The notes under the pieces were generated by a model, which worked only from the letters and a program-made list of their open reading frames with translations, ran no database searches and had not been told where the DNA came from. Below are positions 47,171-55,901 of a DNA stretch of 64,000 bases, one piece after another (the first letter of the stretch is position 1; every line of letters begins with the position of its first letter). A program made the position numbers and the translations under genes. The DNA lies in contig NZ_CADIJR010000014.1 of NCBI RefSeq assembly GCF_902859645.1, positions 39,878 to 103,877 of the forward strand, written 5' to 3'. The stretch comes from Achromobacter insuavis (GTDB lineage: Bacteria > Pseudomonadota > Gammaproteobacteria > Burkholderiales > Burkholderiaceae_B).

Positions 47171-48619
47171 TTACGCCGGAATCGCGGCGTAGATATCGAT
47201 CAGCTTCTTGCGATCGATCTTGTGGTTGTTCGACATCGGCAGCGCGGCGCAGGCCACCAGCTCGGACGGCACCATATAGGGCGGCAGGCGCTGCCCCAGC
47301 TTATCCTTCCACCCCGTCAACGCATCCTGCGCCAGCAGGCTGGCTTCGGCCTGCTCGGCCGCCACGCCGGCGACAAAGCCGATCAGGCGCACCGCGGTGC
47401 CGTCCGGCCGCCGCAGCACCGCGCAGGCGCCGCCCTCGACGCCCGGCAGGCCATGCAGGGCCTCGTCGATCTCGGCCAGCTCGATGCGATAACCGTTCAG
47501 CTTGATCTGGTCGTCCATGCGGCCGCGGCAGAACAGCAGGCCGTCCGCGTCCAGCTGCCCCAGGTCGCCGGTGCGAAAGCCGCGGCGGCCGTCCTCGGCC
47601 ATGAACAGCTTGACCTCGTTCAGGTCCTGGCGGTTCAGGTAACCGCGCATGACGTGGTCGCCGATGATGCAGATCTCGCCGTCCTCGATGCGCAGTTCGC
47701 AATCGGGCTTGGCGTGGCCGACGGGCAGCGGATCGTGCGCCGCCAGCACCGCGTCGGTGATGGCGATCCAGGTCGTGGCCACGGTGGCCTCGGTCGGACC
47801 GTAGGTATTCAGGATCACCGCGTCCGGAAAACGCTGGCGCAGCTTCTTGGCCAGCGCCGCCGGCAGGGGCTCGCCGCAGAACAGGAAGGTGCGCAGCGTC
47901 GGCAGCGTAGCCGGCGAGAAGTCGCGGTTGGCCAGTTGCTGGTGGGCGAACGACGGCGTCGAGACCCAGGCCGTCACGCCGTTCTGCGCCAGCCGGCTCA
48001 TCCAGGTCGCGGCCGCGCCGATCTGCTCGCGCGAGTTCAGCACGCAGGTGCCGCCGGCGGCCAGCGTGGCGAACACCTCGTACATCGACAGGTCGAAGCT
48101 GAACGGCGCCTGGTTCATGAACACCGGCGCCTCGCCCAGACCGAAGCTGCCGAGCATCCAGTCGCCCAGCAGGCCGACGCTTTCGCGGCCGATCTGCACG
48201 CCCTTGGGGTCGCCGGTGCTGCCGGACGTGAACATGACGTAGGCCAGGCCGCGCTCGGCCAGCTCGGCGCCCTCGCCCGGCTCGAAGCCGCGGGCCGCGG
48301 CGTCATAGACGGCGGCGGCGCGCACGATCTCGACGATGCGGCGCAGGCGCTCGGGCGGATAGATGGTGTCGACCGGCACGAACGGCGCGCCGATCAGCAG
48401 CGCCCCCACCATGGCGACGAAGAACGAGGCTTCCTTGTGGCCATAGATGGCGACCGGCACATCCGGCGCCGCGCCATGCGCGCGCGCCTCGTCGGCCCAG
48501 GCCGTGGCTTCGTCGCGCAGTTGCGCCCAGGTCAGGCTGCGGTCGGCGCCGACCACCGCGAGCGCGTCGGGCGCGCGCGCGGAGTCAACGAACTGGAAAG
48601 TCTTCAGGTCGAAACGCAT
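47171..48619 (-). CDS. dltA: D-alanine--carrier protein ligase DltA
   Basis: A 482-residue adenylation enzyme that activates D-Ala and loads it on DltC. AMP-binding motifs are clear: YVMFTSGSTGDPKGVQIG, FSFDLSMYEVFATLAAGG, LNTYGPTEATVATTW, GFRTGDLGQLDADGLLFCRGRMDDQIKLNGYRIEL, and the terminal catalytic Lys in PMSNNHKIDRKKL. It is the last gene of the dlt operon, 16 nt after dltB. In Bordetella the homologous dra locus adds D-Ala to an outer-membrane component and raises resistance to antimicrobial peptides; that role is inferred here. Confidence 0.93.
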   Translation of the reverse strand: MRFDLKTFQFVDSARAPDALAVVGADRSLTWAQLRDEATAWADEARAHGAAPDVPVAIYGHKEASFFVAMVGALLIGAPFVPVDTIYPPERLRRIVEIVRAAAVYDAAARGFEPGEGAELAERGLAYVMFTSGSTGDPKGVQIGRESVGLLGDWMLGSFGLGEAPVFMNQAPFSFDLSMYEVFATLAAGGTCVLNSREQIGAAATWMSRLAQNGVTAWVSTPSFAHQQLANRDFSPATLPTLRTFLFCGEPLPAALAKKLRQRFPDAVILNTYGPTEATVATTWIAITDAVLAAHDPLPVGHAKPDCELRIEDGEICIIGDHVMRGYLNRQDLNEVKLFMAEDGRRGFRTGDLGQLDADGLLFCRGRMDDQIKLNGYRIELAEIDEALHGLPGVEGGACAVLRRPDGTAVRLIGFVAGVAAEQAEASLLAQDALTGWKDKLGQRLPPYMVPSELVACAALPMSNNHKIDRKKLIDIYAAIPA

Positions 48620-48635
48620 GCCGAAACTCCGGGCG

Positions 48636-49763
48636 TCAGATGGGGCTGCGACCGCTGAACACGTAGAGCGCCAGGGCAGCCAGAATCAGGGTGAGGACGC
48701 GCCCGAGAAAGCGCATGACGGGCCGCGCCAGCGTGGCCTGCAGGGCCGGCCGGGTGCGCGCGGCGTTGATCAGCAGGTTGTGGCCCACCGAGTACGCGCC
48801 GAACATCAGGCCGCTGACGATGTAGTGCACCGACAGGCCGTTCCACACGCCCATCGCCAGCAGCGTGGCGAAGATGCCGATGTTCTGCGCCGCCATCCGG
48901 TGGCGCGAGAAGAACGCGGTCTTGCTCAGCGCCTTGTAGATCGGCATGAACACCACGTCGCGCAGCCATTCGGACAGGCTGATGTGCCAACGGCGCCAGA
49001 AGTCCTGCGGATTGAGCGTCGCCAGCGGGTTGCGGAAGTTGATCGGCAGGGTGAATCCGAACAGCATGCCGATGCCGATGGCCATGGTGGAATAGCCGGC
49101 GAAATCGAAGAACAGGTAGGCGCTGTAGAGCGAGGCGTTCAGCGCCACGCCGGTGAACGAGTAGTCGTGCGCGTCCAGCGTCGACAGGCCGTAGCGCCAG
49201 ATCAGTTCGGCCAGGCCGAACTTCTGGATCACGCCCAGCATGATCAGTTCCAGGCCCGCCAGCCAGGTGTTCAGGTTCACGCCTTCGTAGCCGCGCTTGA
49301 GGTCGGCCTGGAAGCTGCGCCAGCGGTACATCGGACCGGCCAGCAGCGTCAGCGGGAAGAACAGGTAGATGAAGTAGTCCAGCGGCGACACGCGCTCGTT
49401 GCGCGGCGCGAACAGCAGCACGTCGATGGCGCGGAAGGTGGCGAACGACAGGCCCAGCATCGCGCCCAGGTGCGACACGCCGGTCTTCACCAGCAGCAGC
49501 GGCGTCATGGTGATGATGACGGCCAGCCAGGTCGGGATGTAGTTGCGGCGCATGGCCCACAGCGCGCTGCCCGAAATGGCCAGCAGCGCGATCGGCTGGT
49601 AGGGCCGCGCCCAGAACACCGCCATCCACACGCCCAGGCAGATCACGCCGATGATGTGGCGATAGCCGATGCGCAGGGGCATGCCGAACGAACGGTACGC
49701 CAACAGACCCAGCCCGCCGAACAGGGCGCCGCCGAAGAAGCTCAAGCTTGCGAACAATTCCAT
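48636..49763 (-). CDS. dltB: MBOAT acyltransferase DltB
   Basis: A 375-residue inner-membrane protein with about ten hydrophobic segments. MBOAT signatures include LNPQDFWRRWHISLSEWLRDVVFMPIYK and the catalytic His, H313, in MGVWNGLSVHYIVSG. FFDFAGYSTMAIGIGMLFG is also typical of DltB. It moves D-Ala from DltC across the membrane. It starts 7 nt after dltX and is followed after 16 nt by dltA. Confidence 0.95.
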   Translation of the reverse strand: MELFASLSFFGGALFGGLGLLAYRSFGMPLRIGYRHIIGVICLGVWMAVFWARPYQPIALLAISGSALWAMRRNYIPTWLAVIITMTPLLLVKTGVSHLGAMLGLSFATFRAIDVLLFAPRNERVSPLDYFIYLFFPLTLLAGPMYRWRSFQADLKRGYEGVNLNTWLAGLELIMLGVIQKFGLAELIWRYGLSTLDAHDYSFTGVALNASLYSAYLFFDFAGYSTMAIGIGMLFGFTLPINFRNPLATLNPQDFWRRWHISLSEWLRDVVFMPIYKALSKTAFFSRHRMAAQNIGIFATLLAMGVWNGLSVHYIVSGLMFGAYSVGHNLLINAARTRPALQATLARPVMRFLGRVLTLILAALALYVFSGRSPI

Positions 49764-49770
49764 GCTGCGG

Positions 49771-49977
49771 TCAGAACTGTTGATATTGGAATTCGACCTT
49801 GATAGGTCCGCCGCTACCCGTGGTGGGCTGCGCCTGCAGCACGAACACCAGGATCACCCCGATATACAGGCAGAGATGCCAGAAGAAGCGGCGCCCCCAG
49901 GCCTTGGCCGCCTTGCGGGCGTCCGGCCCCTGGGCGGCGCCGTCCGGCGTCGCATCGGTTTTCTGTGAGGGGTTCAT
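49771..49977 (-). CDS. dltX: DltX-like small membrane protein
   Basis: A 68-residue protein. A soluble Ala/Asp-rich N-terminus (1-25) is followed by one transmembrane helix (about 30-49, RFFWHLCLYIGVILVFVLQA) and a short periplasmic tail ending KVEFQYQQF. That tail has the F-x-Y-x-x-F motif of Gram-positive DltX, where the Tyr is reported to carry the D-Ala intermediate. The ATG at 49977 overlaps the dltD stop as ATGA. A longer open frame upstream lies inside dltD. Its operon place between dltD and dltB fits this identity. Confidence 0.88.
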   Translation of the reverse strand: MNPSQKTDATPDGAAQGPDARKAAKAWGRRFFWHLCLYIGVILVFVLQAQPTTGSGGPIKVEFQYQQF

Positions 49978-51152
49978 CGGGAAAAGTACTCCGCAATGCC
50001 TTGGTCCGCCATCGCCCAACCGAGCTCGGCCAGATGCATGTCATCACGCACCATGCCCGGTTCGAAGGGAATGCTGTACATATCGAGGCAACCCATCTGG
50101 TAGCGCTGGCACATGCCGGTGATGGCGGCCACCACCGGGTCGAAACGCTCGACGTCCAGGATGAGCTTGGGATTGAACGGCTGGATCACGAAGTAGGCCT
50201 TGACCTTGCGCCGTTGCAGCAAGGCCATGACACGCGACAGGTCGCCCAGTTCGGTGCGGGTGAGCGGATCGACGTTGGCGAATTCATTGCGCGCCGGCGA
50301 ATACAGCGGCGCCAGGTACTGCTTGTAGTAGTCGTCGCGCACGTCGTAGGGGTTGTTGCTGCCCAGCTGGTGCTCGACTTCGCGCGCCTCGTGCGTCAGG
50401 CGCGACCATTGGCCGGCATTGAGCTTGGCCGACGAGGGCCACGAGACGAAACGGTGCGCGGGCACCGACAGCTTGCTGCGCGGACGGTCGGGCGCGGGTT
50501 CCTTGCGCGCGTTCCACCACAGCGACAGCTTGTCCTTGAGCTCGGCGACCTGGCCATTGGCGATCAGCCACAGAAGGCCCCAGTTGGCGTTGTCGCTGAT
50601 CCAGGTCTGCATCTGTTCGCGCGTGCTGGGTTTGTCCCAGAGGCGTTCCCAGACCGGGCCGGTCACGTGCTCGGCGAACGCGCTGCGCGGCAGCTGGCCG
50701 CCCGAGGCGAACCAGGCCGGCGACACCATGATCACCAACCGCGTATTCGGCGTCAGCGAATCCGCCACCGACTCGAGCACGCTGACGATGCCGTACGACT
50801 GGAACATGGCGTGGCCGTAGGCCAGCGTCGGCACCTTCAGTTCTTCGGGGAAGAAGCGGTAAGGCACGAAACGCAGGTCATGGCTGGACAACTCGGACGA
50901 ACCGAGCACCACCAGCGTGCCGTCGCTGAGCGCATTGCCCAGCCGGTTCAGGTTGACGTGCTGCGTGCCCCAATCCGGCCCCAGATTGGGCAGGTAGTTG
51001 CTCTTGGACGCCGCCACCGTGGAAACCGGATGGACGATGTTGGACAACACGTCGTCCGCGCCACAAAAGGCCCCATACGCCAGCACCACCGCGGTGGCGG
51101 CTGCTGCAACATGGGACAACAGGCGGGTATTGCTAAATATTGGCAGCGACAT
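49974..51152 (-). CDS. dltD: D-alanyl transfer protein DltD
   Basis: A 392-residue membrane-anchored SGNH-like hydrolase. A hydrophobic N-terminal helix (about 14-32) precedes the catalytic domain. The nucleophile is in LVVLGSSELSSHDLRF (Ser at 85/86), and the acid-base pair is in VRDDMHLAELGW near the C-terminus. FFVIQPFNPKL-like and PYDVRDDYYKQYLAPLY blocks also match DltD. I chose the ATG at 51152, which overlaps the end of dltC by 20 nt. DltD is thought to make the final D-Ala transfer to the acceptor outside the membrane. Confidence 0.93.
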   Translation of the reverse strand: MSLPIFSNTRLLSHVAAAATAVVLAYGAFCGADDVLSNIVHPVSTVAASKSNYLPNLGPDWGTQHVNLNRLGNALSDGTLVVLGSSELSSHDLRFVPYRFFPEELKVPTLAYGHAMFQSYGIVSVLESVADSLTPNTRLVIMVSPAWFASGGQLPRSAFAEHVTGPVWERLWDKPSTREQMQTWISDNANWGLLWLIANGQVAELKDKLSLWWNARKEPAPDRPRSKLSVPAHRFVSWPSSAKLNAGQWSRLTHEAREVEHQLGSNNPYDVRDDYYKQYLAPLYSPARNEFANVDPLTRTELGDLSRVMALLQRRKVKAYFVIQPFNPKLILDVERFDPVVAAITGMCQRYQMGCLDMYSIPFEPGMVRDDMHLAELGWAMADQGIAEYFSR

Positions 51153-51369
51153 AGCCGGCGAGCTTGCGGACCGACTGCAGGTGCTCCGCGATCTCGGGAG
51201 CCGGAATGCTGCAGCCGTACTCCGCCTCGACCGCCAGCGTGATATCCACGGCGGCGAGCGAGTCGACCAGGCCAGTGGCAATCAGTTGCGTATCGGGAGT
51301 GACTTTCTTCATGACGATCGACTCGACGATAGAGCCGATCTTGGTGTGGAGTTCTTGCTCGGTATGCAT
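51133..51369 (-). CDS. dltC: D-alanyl carrier protein DltC
   Basis: A 78-residue acyl-carrier-like protein. The phosphopantetheine attachment Ser is S37 in IATGLVDSLAAVDITLAVE. The ATG at 51369 gives a normal carrier N-terminus (MHTEQELHTKIGSIVESIVMKK); the frame continues 11 codons upstream without function. It is the first gene of the dlt operon. The stop lies inside the dltD start region (20-nt overlap), so translation is likely coupled. Confidence 0.92.
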   Translation of the reverse strand: MHTEQELHTKIGSIVESIVMKKVTPDTQLIATGLVDSLAAVDITLAVEAEYGCSIPAPEIAEHLQSVRKLAGYVAANI

Positions 51370-51734
51370 AGAGAGTGCGGCGTTACATTGCCTCGTCGGC
51401 AAAATATTCCCCGCCCCGAGATACAGGACGGCGAGTATACAAAAAATCGCTGAAAATCGACTGACATTTACAGCATCCTGGAGCGGCCCGTCGATGCACT
51501 TGGTTACATCAAAGTCAGGCGGCGAGATCGCTCACGGATGCAATCATGGCACTACAACCGTCGAATCGCCATGAAACTTACAGACCAAATCGCTATAAAA
51601 AGCGCGTAAACGTAACGCCTGCGGGTAAATACCGGGTGCTGCGTTGCAGCGGAGCGACAGATTTTCCGGCGGCATCCGTCCCCTGCCTCCCTTGAGCGCC
51701 CCAAAGCGGTCCGTCATCGCGGCCTCCCAAAACA
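51370..51734 (-). promoter_or_regulatory. dlt promoter region
   Basis: A gene-free stretch upstream of dltC that is locally AT-rich at 51420-51480 and 51540-51610. The dlt promoter must lie here, but no clear -35/-10 pair or palindromic operator was identified. The rest holds nothing recognisable. Confidence 0.5.
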
Positions 51735-51763
51735 GAAAAGCCCGCTTTCGCGGGCTTTTCTGT
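51735..51763 (-). terminator. Terminator of the glycine-zipper lipoprotein gene
   Basis: AGAAAAGCCCGC and GCGGGCTTTTCT form a 12-bp stem around TTTC. Its A/T flanks work on the minus strand, 18 nt beyond the lipoprotein stop codon. Confidence 0.9.
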
Positions 51764-51780
51764 TGGCTGGCGCCGACCGT

Positions 51781-52284
51781 TTACATCGGCGTGACGCGCG
51801 TGGGACCGGCGCCGCTGATGACCTGCACGCGCTGGCCGACGCTGATCGGCACGTCGGCTTCCTGGGCCACGACGCGGGTTTCGCCGTTATCCAGGCGAAC
51901 CGTGATTTCGTAGCCGGAATTCTTGCCGACCTGGTTTTCCACCGCGTTGCCCGCCAGGGCGCCGAGGATGGCGCCGCCGACAGTGGCAATGGTGCGACCC
52001 GTGCCGCCGCCGATGGCGTTGCCCGCCACGCCGCCCAGCGCGCCGCCGGCCAGCATGCCGACGCCGCTGGACTTGTCGTTCTGGATGACGATGGGGCGCA
52101 CGCCCGTTACCGTGCCCGTGCGGACGATCTGCTCGCGCTGGGCCTGATCATAGCTATACACACCGCTGGATGCGCTGCGATTGGCACAACCGCCCAGGAC
52201 CGCCATCGAAGTCACGACGGCAGCCACAGCCAACCACCGGCCAGTACGCGGCGTCAACAGGGAAAAGGTTTTGCTTTGGTTCAT
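51781..52284 (-). CDS. Glycine-zipper 2TM outer-membrane lipoprotein (SlyB/Pcp-like)
   Basis: A 167-residue lipoprotein. The signal ends at the lipobox VLGGC (lipidated Cys near 33). Residues about 70-120 form a glycine zipper, GMLAGGALGGVAGNAIGGGTGRTIATVGGAILGALAGNAVE. A beta-rich C-terminal domain (YEITVRLDNGETRVVAQEADVPISVGQRVQVI) follows. This is the SlyB/Pcp (rickettsia 17 kDa antigen) architecture, linked to outer-membrane integrity in Gram-negative bacteria. It is a single-gene unit with its own terminator. Confidence 0.9.
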   Translation of the reverse strand: MNQSKTFSLLTPRTGRWLAVAAVVTSMAVLGGCANRSASSGVYSYDQAQREQIVRTGTVTGVRPIVIQNDKSSGVGMLAGGALGGVAGNAIGGGTGRTIATVGGAILGALAGNAVENQVGKNSGYEITVRLDNGETRVVAQEADVPISVGQRVQVISGAGPTRVTPM

Positions 52285-52397
52285 TTGGACTCCTCAATCG
52301 GGCACTGCCGACGATCTGATCATACCCTGCCCAGCCACAGCGGCAGTCTAACGTGCAACACACTGAAACTCACCGCCATGGGCGGAAAATCGATTTG

Positions 52398-52435
52398 CAA
52401 ACCGGCCGCGGCGTTCCCACGCCGCGGCCGGTTTT
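52398..52435. terminator. Stem-loop after the PfkB kinase gene
   Basis: AACCGGCCGCGGCG and CGCCGCGGCCGGTT form a 14-bp stem with a short loop, followed by T4 on the plus strand. On the minus strand the tract is weaker, so its direction is uncertain. Confidence 0.65.
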
Positions 52436-52504
52436 CTTGACCGTGGTTGGACCATCTGCGCGGTTTCAGGTTCCCGCAACGATCCGAACCCGCCAGGAAC
52501 GCGT

Positions 52505-53446
52505 TCAGACCGGCAGATGGATGCCGTAGGTGGCGTGCAGCACGGCGTCGATCTCGGCGCGTGAAGGCGCGTGGTTCTGCGGACCGCGCGACGCGATCTT
52601 GATGGCGCCCATGACGTTGCCCAGGCGGCAGCTGTCTTCCCAGCTCCAGCCGCTGGTCAGGCCGTAGAGCAGGCCGCCGCGCTGCGCGTCGCCGCAACCG
52701 GTGGGATCGACCACCTGGGTGGCGCGCACCGGCGCGATCTGGATCGTCTTGCCTTCGGTCAGCAGCGTGGCGCCTTCGGCGCCGCGCGTGACGACCACGG
52801 CCTGCAGCTTGGTGGCGATGTCGGCCATGCTGCGGCCGGTGCGTTGTTCCACCACGCCGGCTTCATAGTCATTCACCGTCAGGGCCTGCGCCAGGCCGAG
52901 CATGCGTTCCAGGTCGGCGCCGTCGAACAGCGGCATGGCCTGGCCCAGATCGAAGATGAAGGGGATGCCCTGCTTATGCAGGCGCTCGGCGTGGGCGAAC
53001 ATGCCTTCCTTGGCATCCGGGGCGACGATGCCCCAGGTGGCCTTGGCGTCGCTCAGGTCGTTGCTGGCGGAGAAGGACATGGCGCCCGGGTGGAACGCGG
53101 TGATCTGGTTGTCGTCCAGGTCGGTGGTGATGAAGCACTGCGCGGTGAAGGTGCCGGGCACGACCTTGACGCGGCTCGTGTCGATGCCGAGGCCGTCCAG
53201 GCGTTCGAGGTATTCACCGGCGTCTTCGCCCACCGTGGCCACCGGCACGGGTTTGCCGCCCAGCAGATTCATGTTGTAGGCGATGTTGCCGGAGCAGCCG
53301 CCGTATTCCTTGCGCATGCTGGGCACCAGGAACGACACGCTCAGGGATTGGATGCGGTCGGCCAGGATGTGCTCCTTGAAGCGACCTTCGAACACCGCGA
53401 TGGTGTCGAACGCCATCGAACCGCAGACTAGAACAGGGGTTGCCAT
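52505..53446 (-). CDS. PfkB-family carbohydrate/adenosine kinase
   Basis: A 313-residue ribokinase-fold enzyme. PfkB signatures include MRKEYGGCSGNIAYNMNLLG (substrate binding) and the anion-hole motif VVDPTGCGDAQRGGLLYGL with its catalytic Asp. Adenosine kinase-like features (FHPGAMSF, DLSDA) make adenosine or ribose-type substrates plausible. I chose the ATG at 53446 because GAAGG lies 9 nt upstream; the ATG at 53455 is too close to that site. It follows the DUF3426 gene by 12 nt on the same strand and is probably in one transcript with it and prmA. Confidence 0.88.
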   Translation of the reverse strand: MATPVLVCGSMAFDTIAVFEGRFKEHILADRIQSLSVSFLVPSMRKEYGGCSGNIAYNMNLLGGKPVPVATVGEDAGEYLERLDGLGIDTSRVKVVPGTFTAQCFITTDLDDNQITAFHPGAMSFSASNDLSDAKATWGIVAPDAKEGMFAHAERLHKQGIPFIFDLGQAMPLFDGADLERMLGLAQALTVNDYEAGVVEQRTGRSMADIATKLQAVVVTRGAEGATLLTEGKTIQIAPVRATQVVDPTGCGDAQRGGLLYGLTSGWSWEDSCRLGNVMGAIKIASRGPQNHAPSRAEIDAVLHATYGIHLPV

Positions 53447-53458
53447 GAATGTCATCCT

Positions 53459-54853
53459 TCAGGGAAAGAACTTGTCGAGTTGGTAGCCGTTGACTTGGAC
53501 ACCCGTCACTTCAATCGGCACGGAAATCTTCAGTTCGCCTGCCGGTCCGAAAGGACCGCGCAACTGCTCGGGCGTCAGGTAATTCTCGGGCATCAGCACC
53601 CGGCGCACCACCACGGTATCGGACAAATCAGTCAGGTCCAGCACCAGCGCGGGCCAGTGCTGCGGCTTGTCGTAGCGGTTGCGCAGGACCAGGTTCAACA
53701 CCAGTCGGGTGCGGCCGTCGTCGATGGCGGCGGCGCCCGTGGGCGGCTGCAGCGACGACGAGGAAATCGCGATCCGCTCCAGGCGGCGCGCGTAGCCGAC
53801 CGTGCAGCCGAGCGGCTTGCAGACGGTCTCGAGCGCGGGCCGCAGCACCGGCACGGAGTTGGCGATGTCGATGCGGTACACGTACAGCAGCTGCAATCCC
53901 AGCGCGATCAGGCCGAGCAGGCAGGCGTAGCCCCACAGCTTGCGCAGCAGGCCGCGGCGCTCCTGGCGGTCCTGGTCGAGGAATTCGGGCGGCGCGCGGC
54001 CGACGTCGGTGGCGCTGGAGTAGCGCGTGCGCGTGTCGCCAAGGATCGGTTCCGGCGAGTCCGCGTCGCGCTCGGCATCGACGTCGTCGTGGTCTCTGTC
54101 GAAATCGTCGTCGAGATCCCTGTCGCGGTCATCCTCGTCATCGTCGTGGCGCGAATCGGCGGCGTCGTCACGCACCACGAACACCGGCTCGGCCGGCCGG
54201 GTGGCGCGCGGCGCGTCCCAGCGCGCGCTGTCGCGCACCGCCACGATGGGCTCGTCGCGCGGCGCGGCGGGTTCCTGCCAGCGCGGCTGCCGGGCCAGGC
54301 GCGGCTCGTCGTCGTAGCGATCGAGGTCTTCGTTCTCGTCTTCGTCGTCATCGCCCTCTTCCGCCAGCGCGGCGTCGGGTTCGATGCGGCGGCGGATATC
54401 CTCGCGGCCGCGCAGCACCGCGGGCGGTATGGCGGGCGACACTGCGGGCGGCGGCGTGACGGGCCGGATCGCCGCTTCGGGCGGCGGCGCCAGGAAAGGT
54501 TCGTCGGGCAGGTCATCCCAGGGCGCAACGGGGGGTTGCTCGGCGGACGGCCGCCGCACCAGGGGCGGAGGTTCGTCGGCCGGTTGGGCGGGTGGCGCCA
54601 GGACCGGCGCGGCGATCACCGGCGACGCAATGGGCGCGGCGGGCGGGATCGAGGCGGGCGGCGGAACCGCAGCCGGTACGCCCGACGCCGGTACGCCCGA
54701 TGCCGGTACGCCCGCCTCAGGCAGCAGGCAGGCGCGGCCGTCGAACACGGTCGCGCAGGCGCCGCAACGCACCAGGCCGTTGCGGACCCGGAGCTGGTCG
54801 GGCACCACCTTGAATGACGTGCCGCATTGCGGGCAGCGGGTGGTCAGGGCCAT
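53459..54853 (-). CDS. Zinc-ribbon, membrane-anchored DUF3426 protein
   Basis: A 464-residue protein. The N-terminal zinc ribbon (C8, C11, C30, C33 in RCPQCGTSF and RCGACATVF) is cytoplasmic. A Pro/Ala-rich section with VPASG repeats (about 45-90) and a highly charged Asp/Glu/Arg tract (about 165-275) follow. One transmembrane helix lies near 305-325 (YACLLGLIALGLQLLYVY), with a DUF3426 domain outside (about 340-464). This is the usual partner of prmA in Burkholderiales. Its function is unknown. It lies 23 nt downstream of prmA. Confidence 0.88.
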   Translation of the reverse strand: MALTTRCPQCGTSFKVVPDQLRVRNGLVRCGACATVFDGRACLLPEAGVPASGVPASGVPAAVPPPASIPPAAPIASPVIAAPVLAPPAQPADEPPPLVRRPSAEQPPVAPWDDLPDEPFLAPPPEAAIRPVTPPPAVSPAIPPAVLRGREDIRRRIEPDAALAEEGDDDEDENEDLDRYDDEPRLARQPRWQEPAAPRDEPIVAVRDSARWDAPRATRPAEPVFVVRDDAADSRHDDDEDDRDRDLDDDFDRDHDDVDAERDADSPEPILGDTRTRYSSATDVGRAPPEFLDQDRQERRGLLRKLWGYACLLGLIALGLQLLYVYRIDIANSVPVLRPALETVCKPLGCTVGYARRLERIAISSSSLQPPTGAAAIDDGRTRLVLNLVLRNRYDKPQHWPALVLDLTDLSDTVVVRRVLMPENYLTPEQLRGPFGPAGELKISVPIEVTGVQVNGYQLDKFFP

Positions 54854-54876
54854 GGCGCGATCCGGCGGAAACGGAC

Positions 54877-55803
54877 TCAGGCCTTCTGGCCGTGCAGGCA
54901 GACCCAGCCGTCACGGGCGCGCCAGACCGACATGGCGATCCAGGGCGCGTAGGCGGCGGCGACTTCCTCGGCCTGCCGTTCCAGCACGCCAGACAGCACC
55001 AGGTGACCGCCGGCGGCGACGCGGCCGGCCAGCATGGGCGCCAGCACCTTCAGCGGGTTGGACAGGATGTTGGCCACCACCACTTCGAACGTGCCGTCGG
55101 CCAGGCCGTCGGGCAACATGGCCTGCAGTTCGACGTGGTTGACCTCGGCGTTGAAGACCGTGCTCTGCACCGCCTGGGCGTCGATGTCGACGGCCTGGGT
55201 CGGACCGGCGCCCAGCTTGCGCGCGGCGATGGCCAGGATGCCCGAGCCGCAGCCGTAGTCCAGCAGGGTCGCGCCCTTGGGCAACTCGGCTTCCAGCCAG
55301 GCCAGGCACAGGTGCGTGGTCGGATGGCTGCCGGTGCCGAAGGCCAGGCCCGGATCGAGTTCGATATGGATGGCGCCGTCCTCGGCCGCGGCCGCTTCCA
55401 GGCCCGGCACGTCCGGGCTGTCGCGGTGCCAGCTGGGCACGATCCAGAGACGCTCGGCGATGTGGATGGGACCGAACTGCGATTGCGTCAGGCGCACCCA
55501 GTCGGCGTCCGGCACGTCGCGCAGGCTCCAGCCGGCGAACAGCGCCGGGTCGAGCTCGCCCGCGGCGGCGGCTTCTTCCATGATCTGCGCGGGATCGGCT
55601 CCGTCCGGCAGCAGGGCCACGACGCGATTGCGTTCCCAGGCCTGCACGTCGGGCTCGGTGCCCGGCTCGCCGAACAGCGGACGCTCGTCGTCGGTGCCCA
55701 GGTCGGCGTCCTCGACGGACACCGACAGCACGCCGGCTTCCAGCAGGGCGTCGGACAGGGCCTCGGCTTGCGCCTCCTGGCAATGGAGCACGAGTTCACG
55801 CAT
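54877..55803 (-). CDS. prmA: Ribosomal protein L11 methyltransferase
   Basis: A 308-residue SAM-dependent enzyme that trimethylates L11. The SAM motif I is [19 protein letters not shown], and the catalytic block [17 protein letters not shown] is typical. An N-terminal substrate-recognition domain occupies about 1-75. The ATG at 55803 has the normal N-terminus MRELVLHC. It is 98 nt downstream of accC, after a terminator, and leads the prmA-DUF3426-PfkB group. Confidence 0.96.
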   Translation of the reverse strand: MRELVLHCQEAQAEALSDALLEAGVLSVSVEDADLGTDDERPLFGEPGTEPDVQAWERNRVVALLPDGADPAQIMEEAAAAGELDPALFAGWSLRDVPDADWVRLTQSQFGPIHIAERLWIVPSWHRDSPDVPGLEAAAAEDGAIHIELDPGLAFGTGSHPTTHLCLAWLEAELPKGATLLDYGCGSGILAIAARKLGAGPTQAVDIDAQAVQSTVFNAEVNHVELQAMLPDGLADGTFEVVVANILSNPLKVLAPMLAGRVAAGGHLVLSGVLERQAEEVAAAYAPWIAMSVWRARDGWVCLHGQKA

Positions 55804-55826
55804 GATGATTCTTCCATCTGGCCAAC

Positions 55827-55892
55827 GGGCCGCGGCAAACGCCGCGGCCCGGTCAGCCGGTTAAGGCAGTAAAAAAGGGGCCAAGGGCCCCT
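55827..55892 (-). terminator. Two stem-loops between accC and prmA
   Basis: AGGGGCC-AAG-GGCCCCT (55876-55892) is followed on the minus strand by a U6 tract, a good terminator for accBC. GGGCCGCGGC-AAAC-GCCGCGGCCC (55827-55850) is a second strong stem, closer to prmA. Confidence 0.85.
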
Positions 55893-55901
55893 ATTTGCTG
55901 G

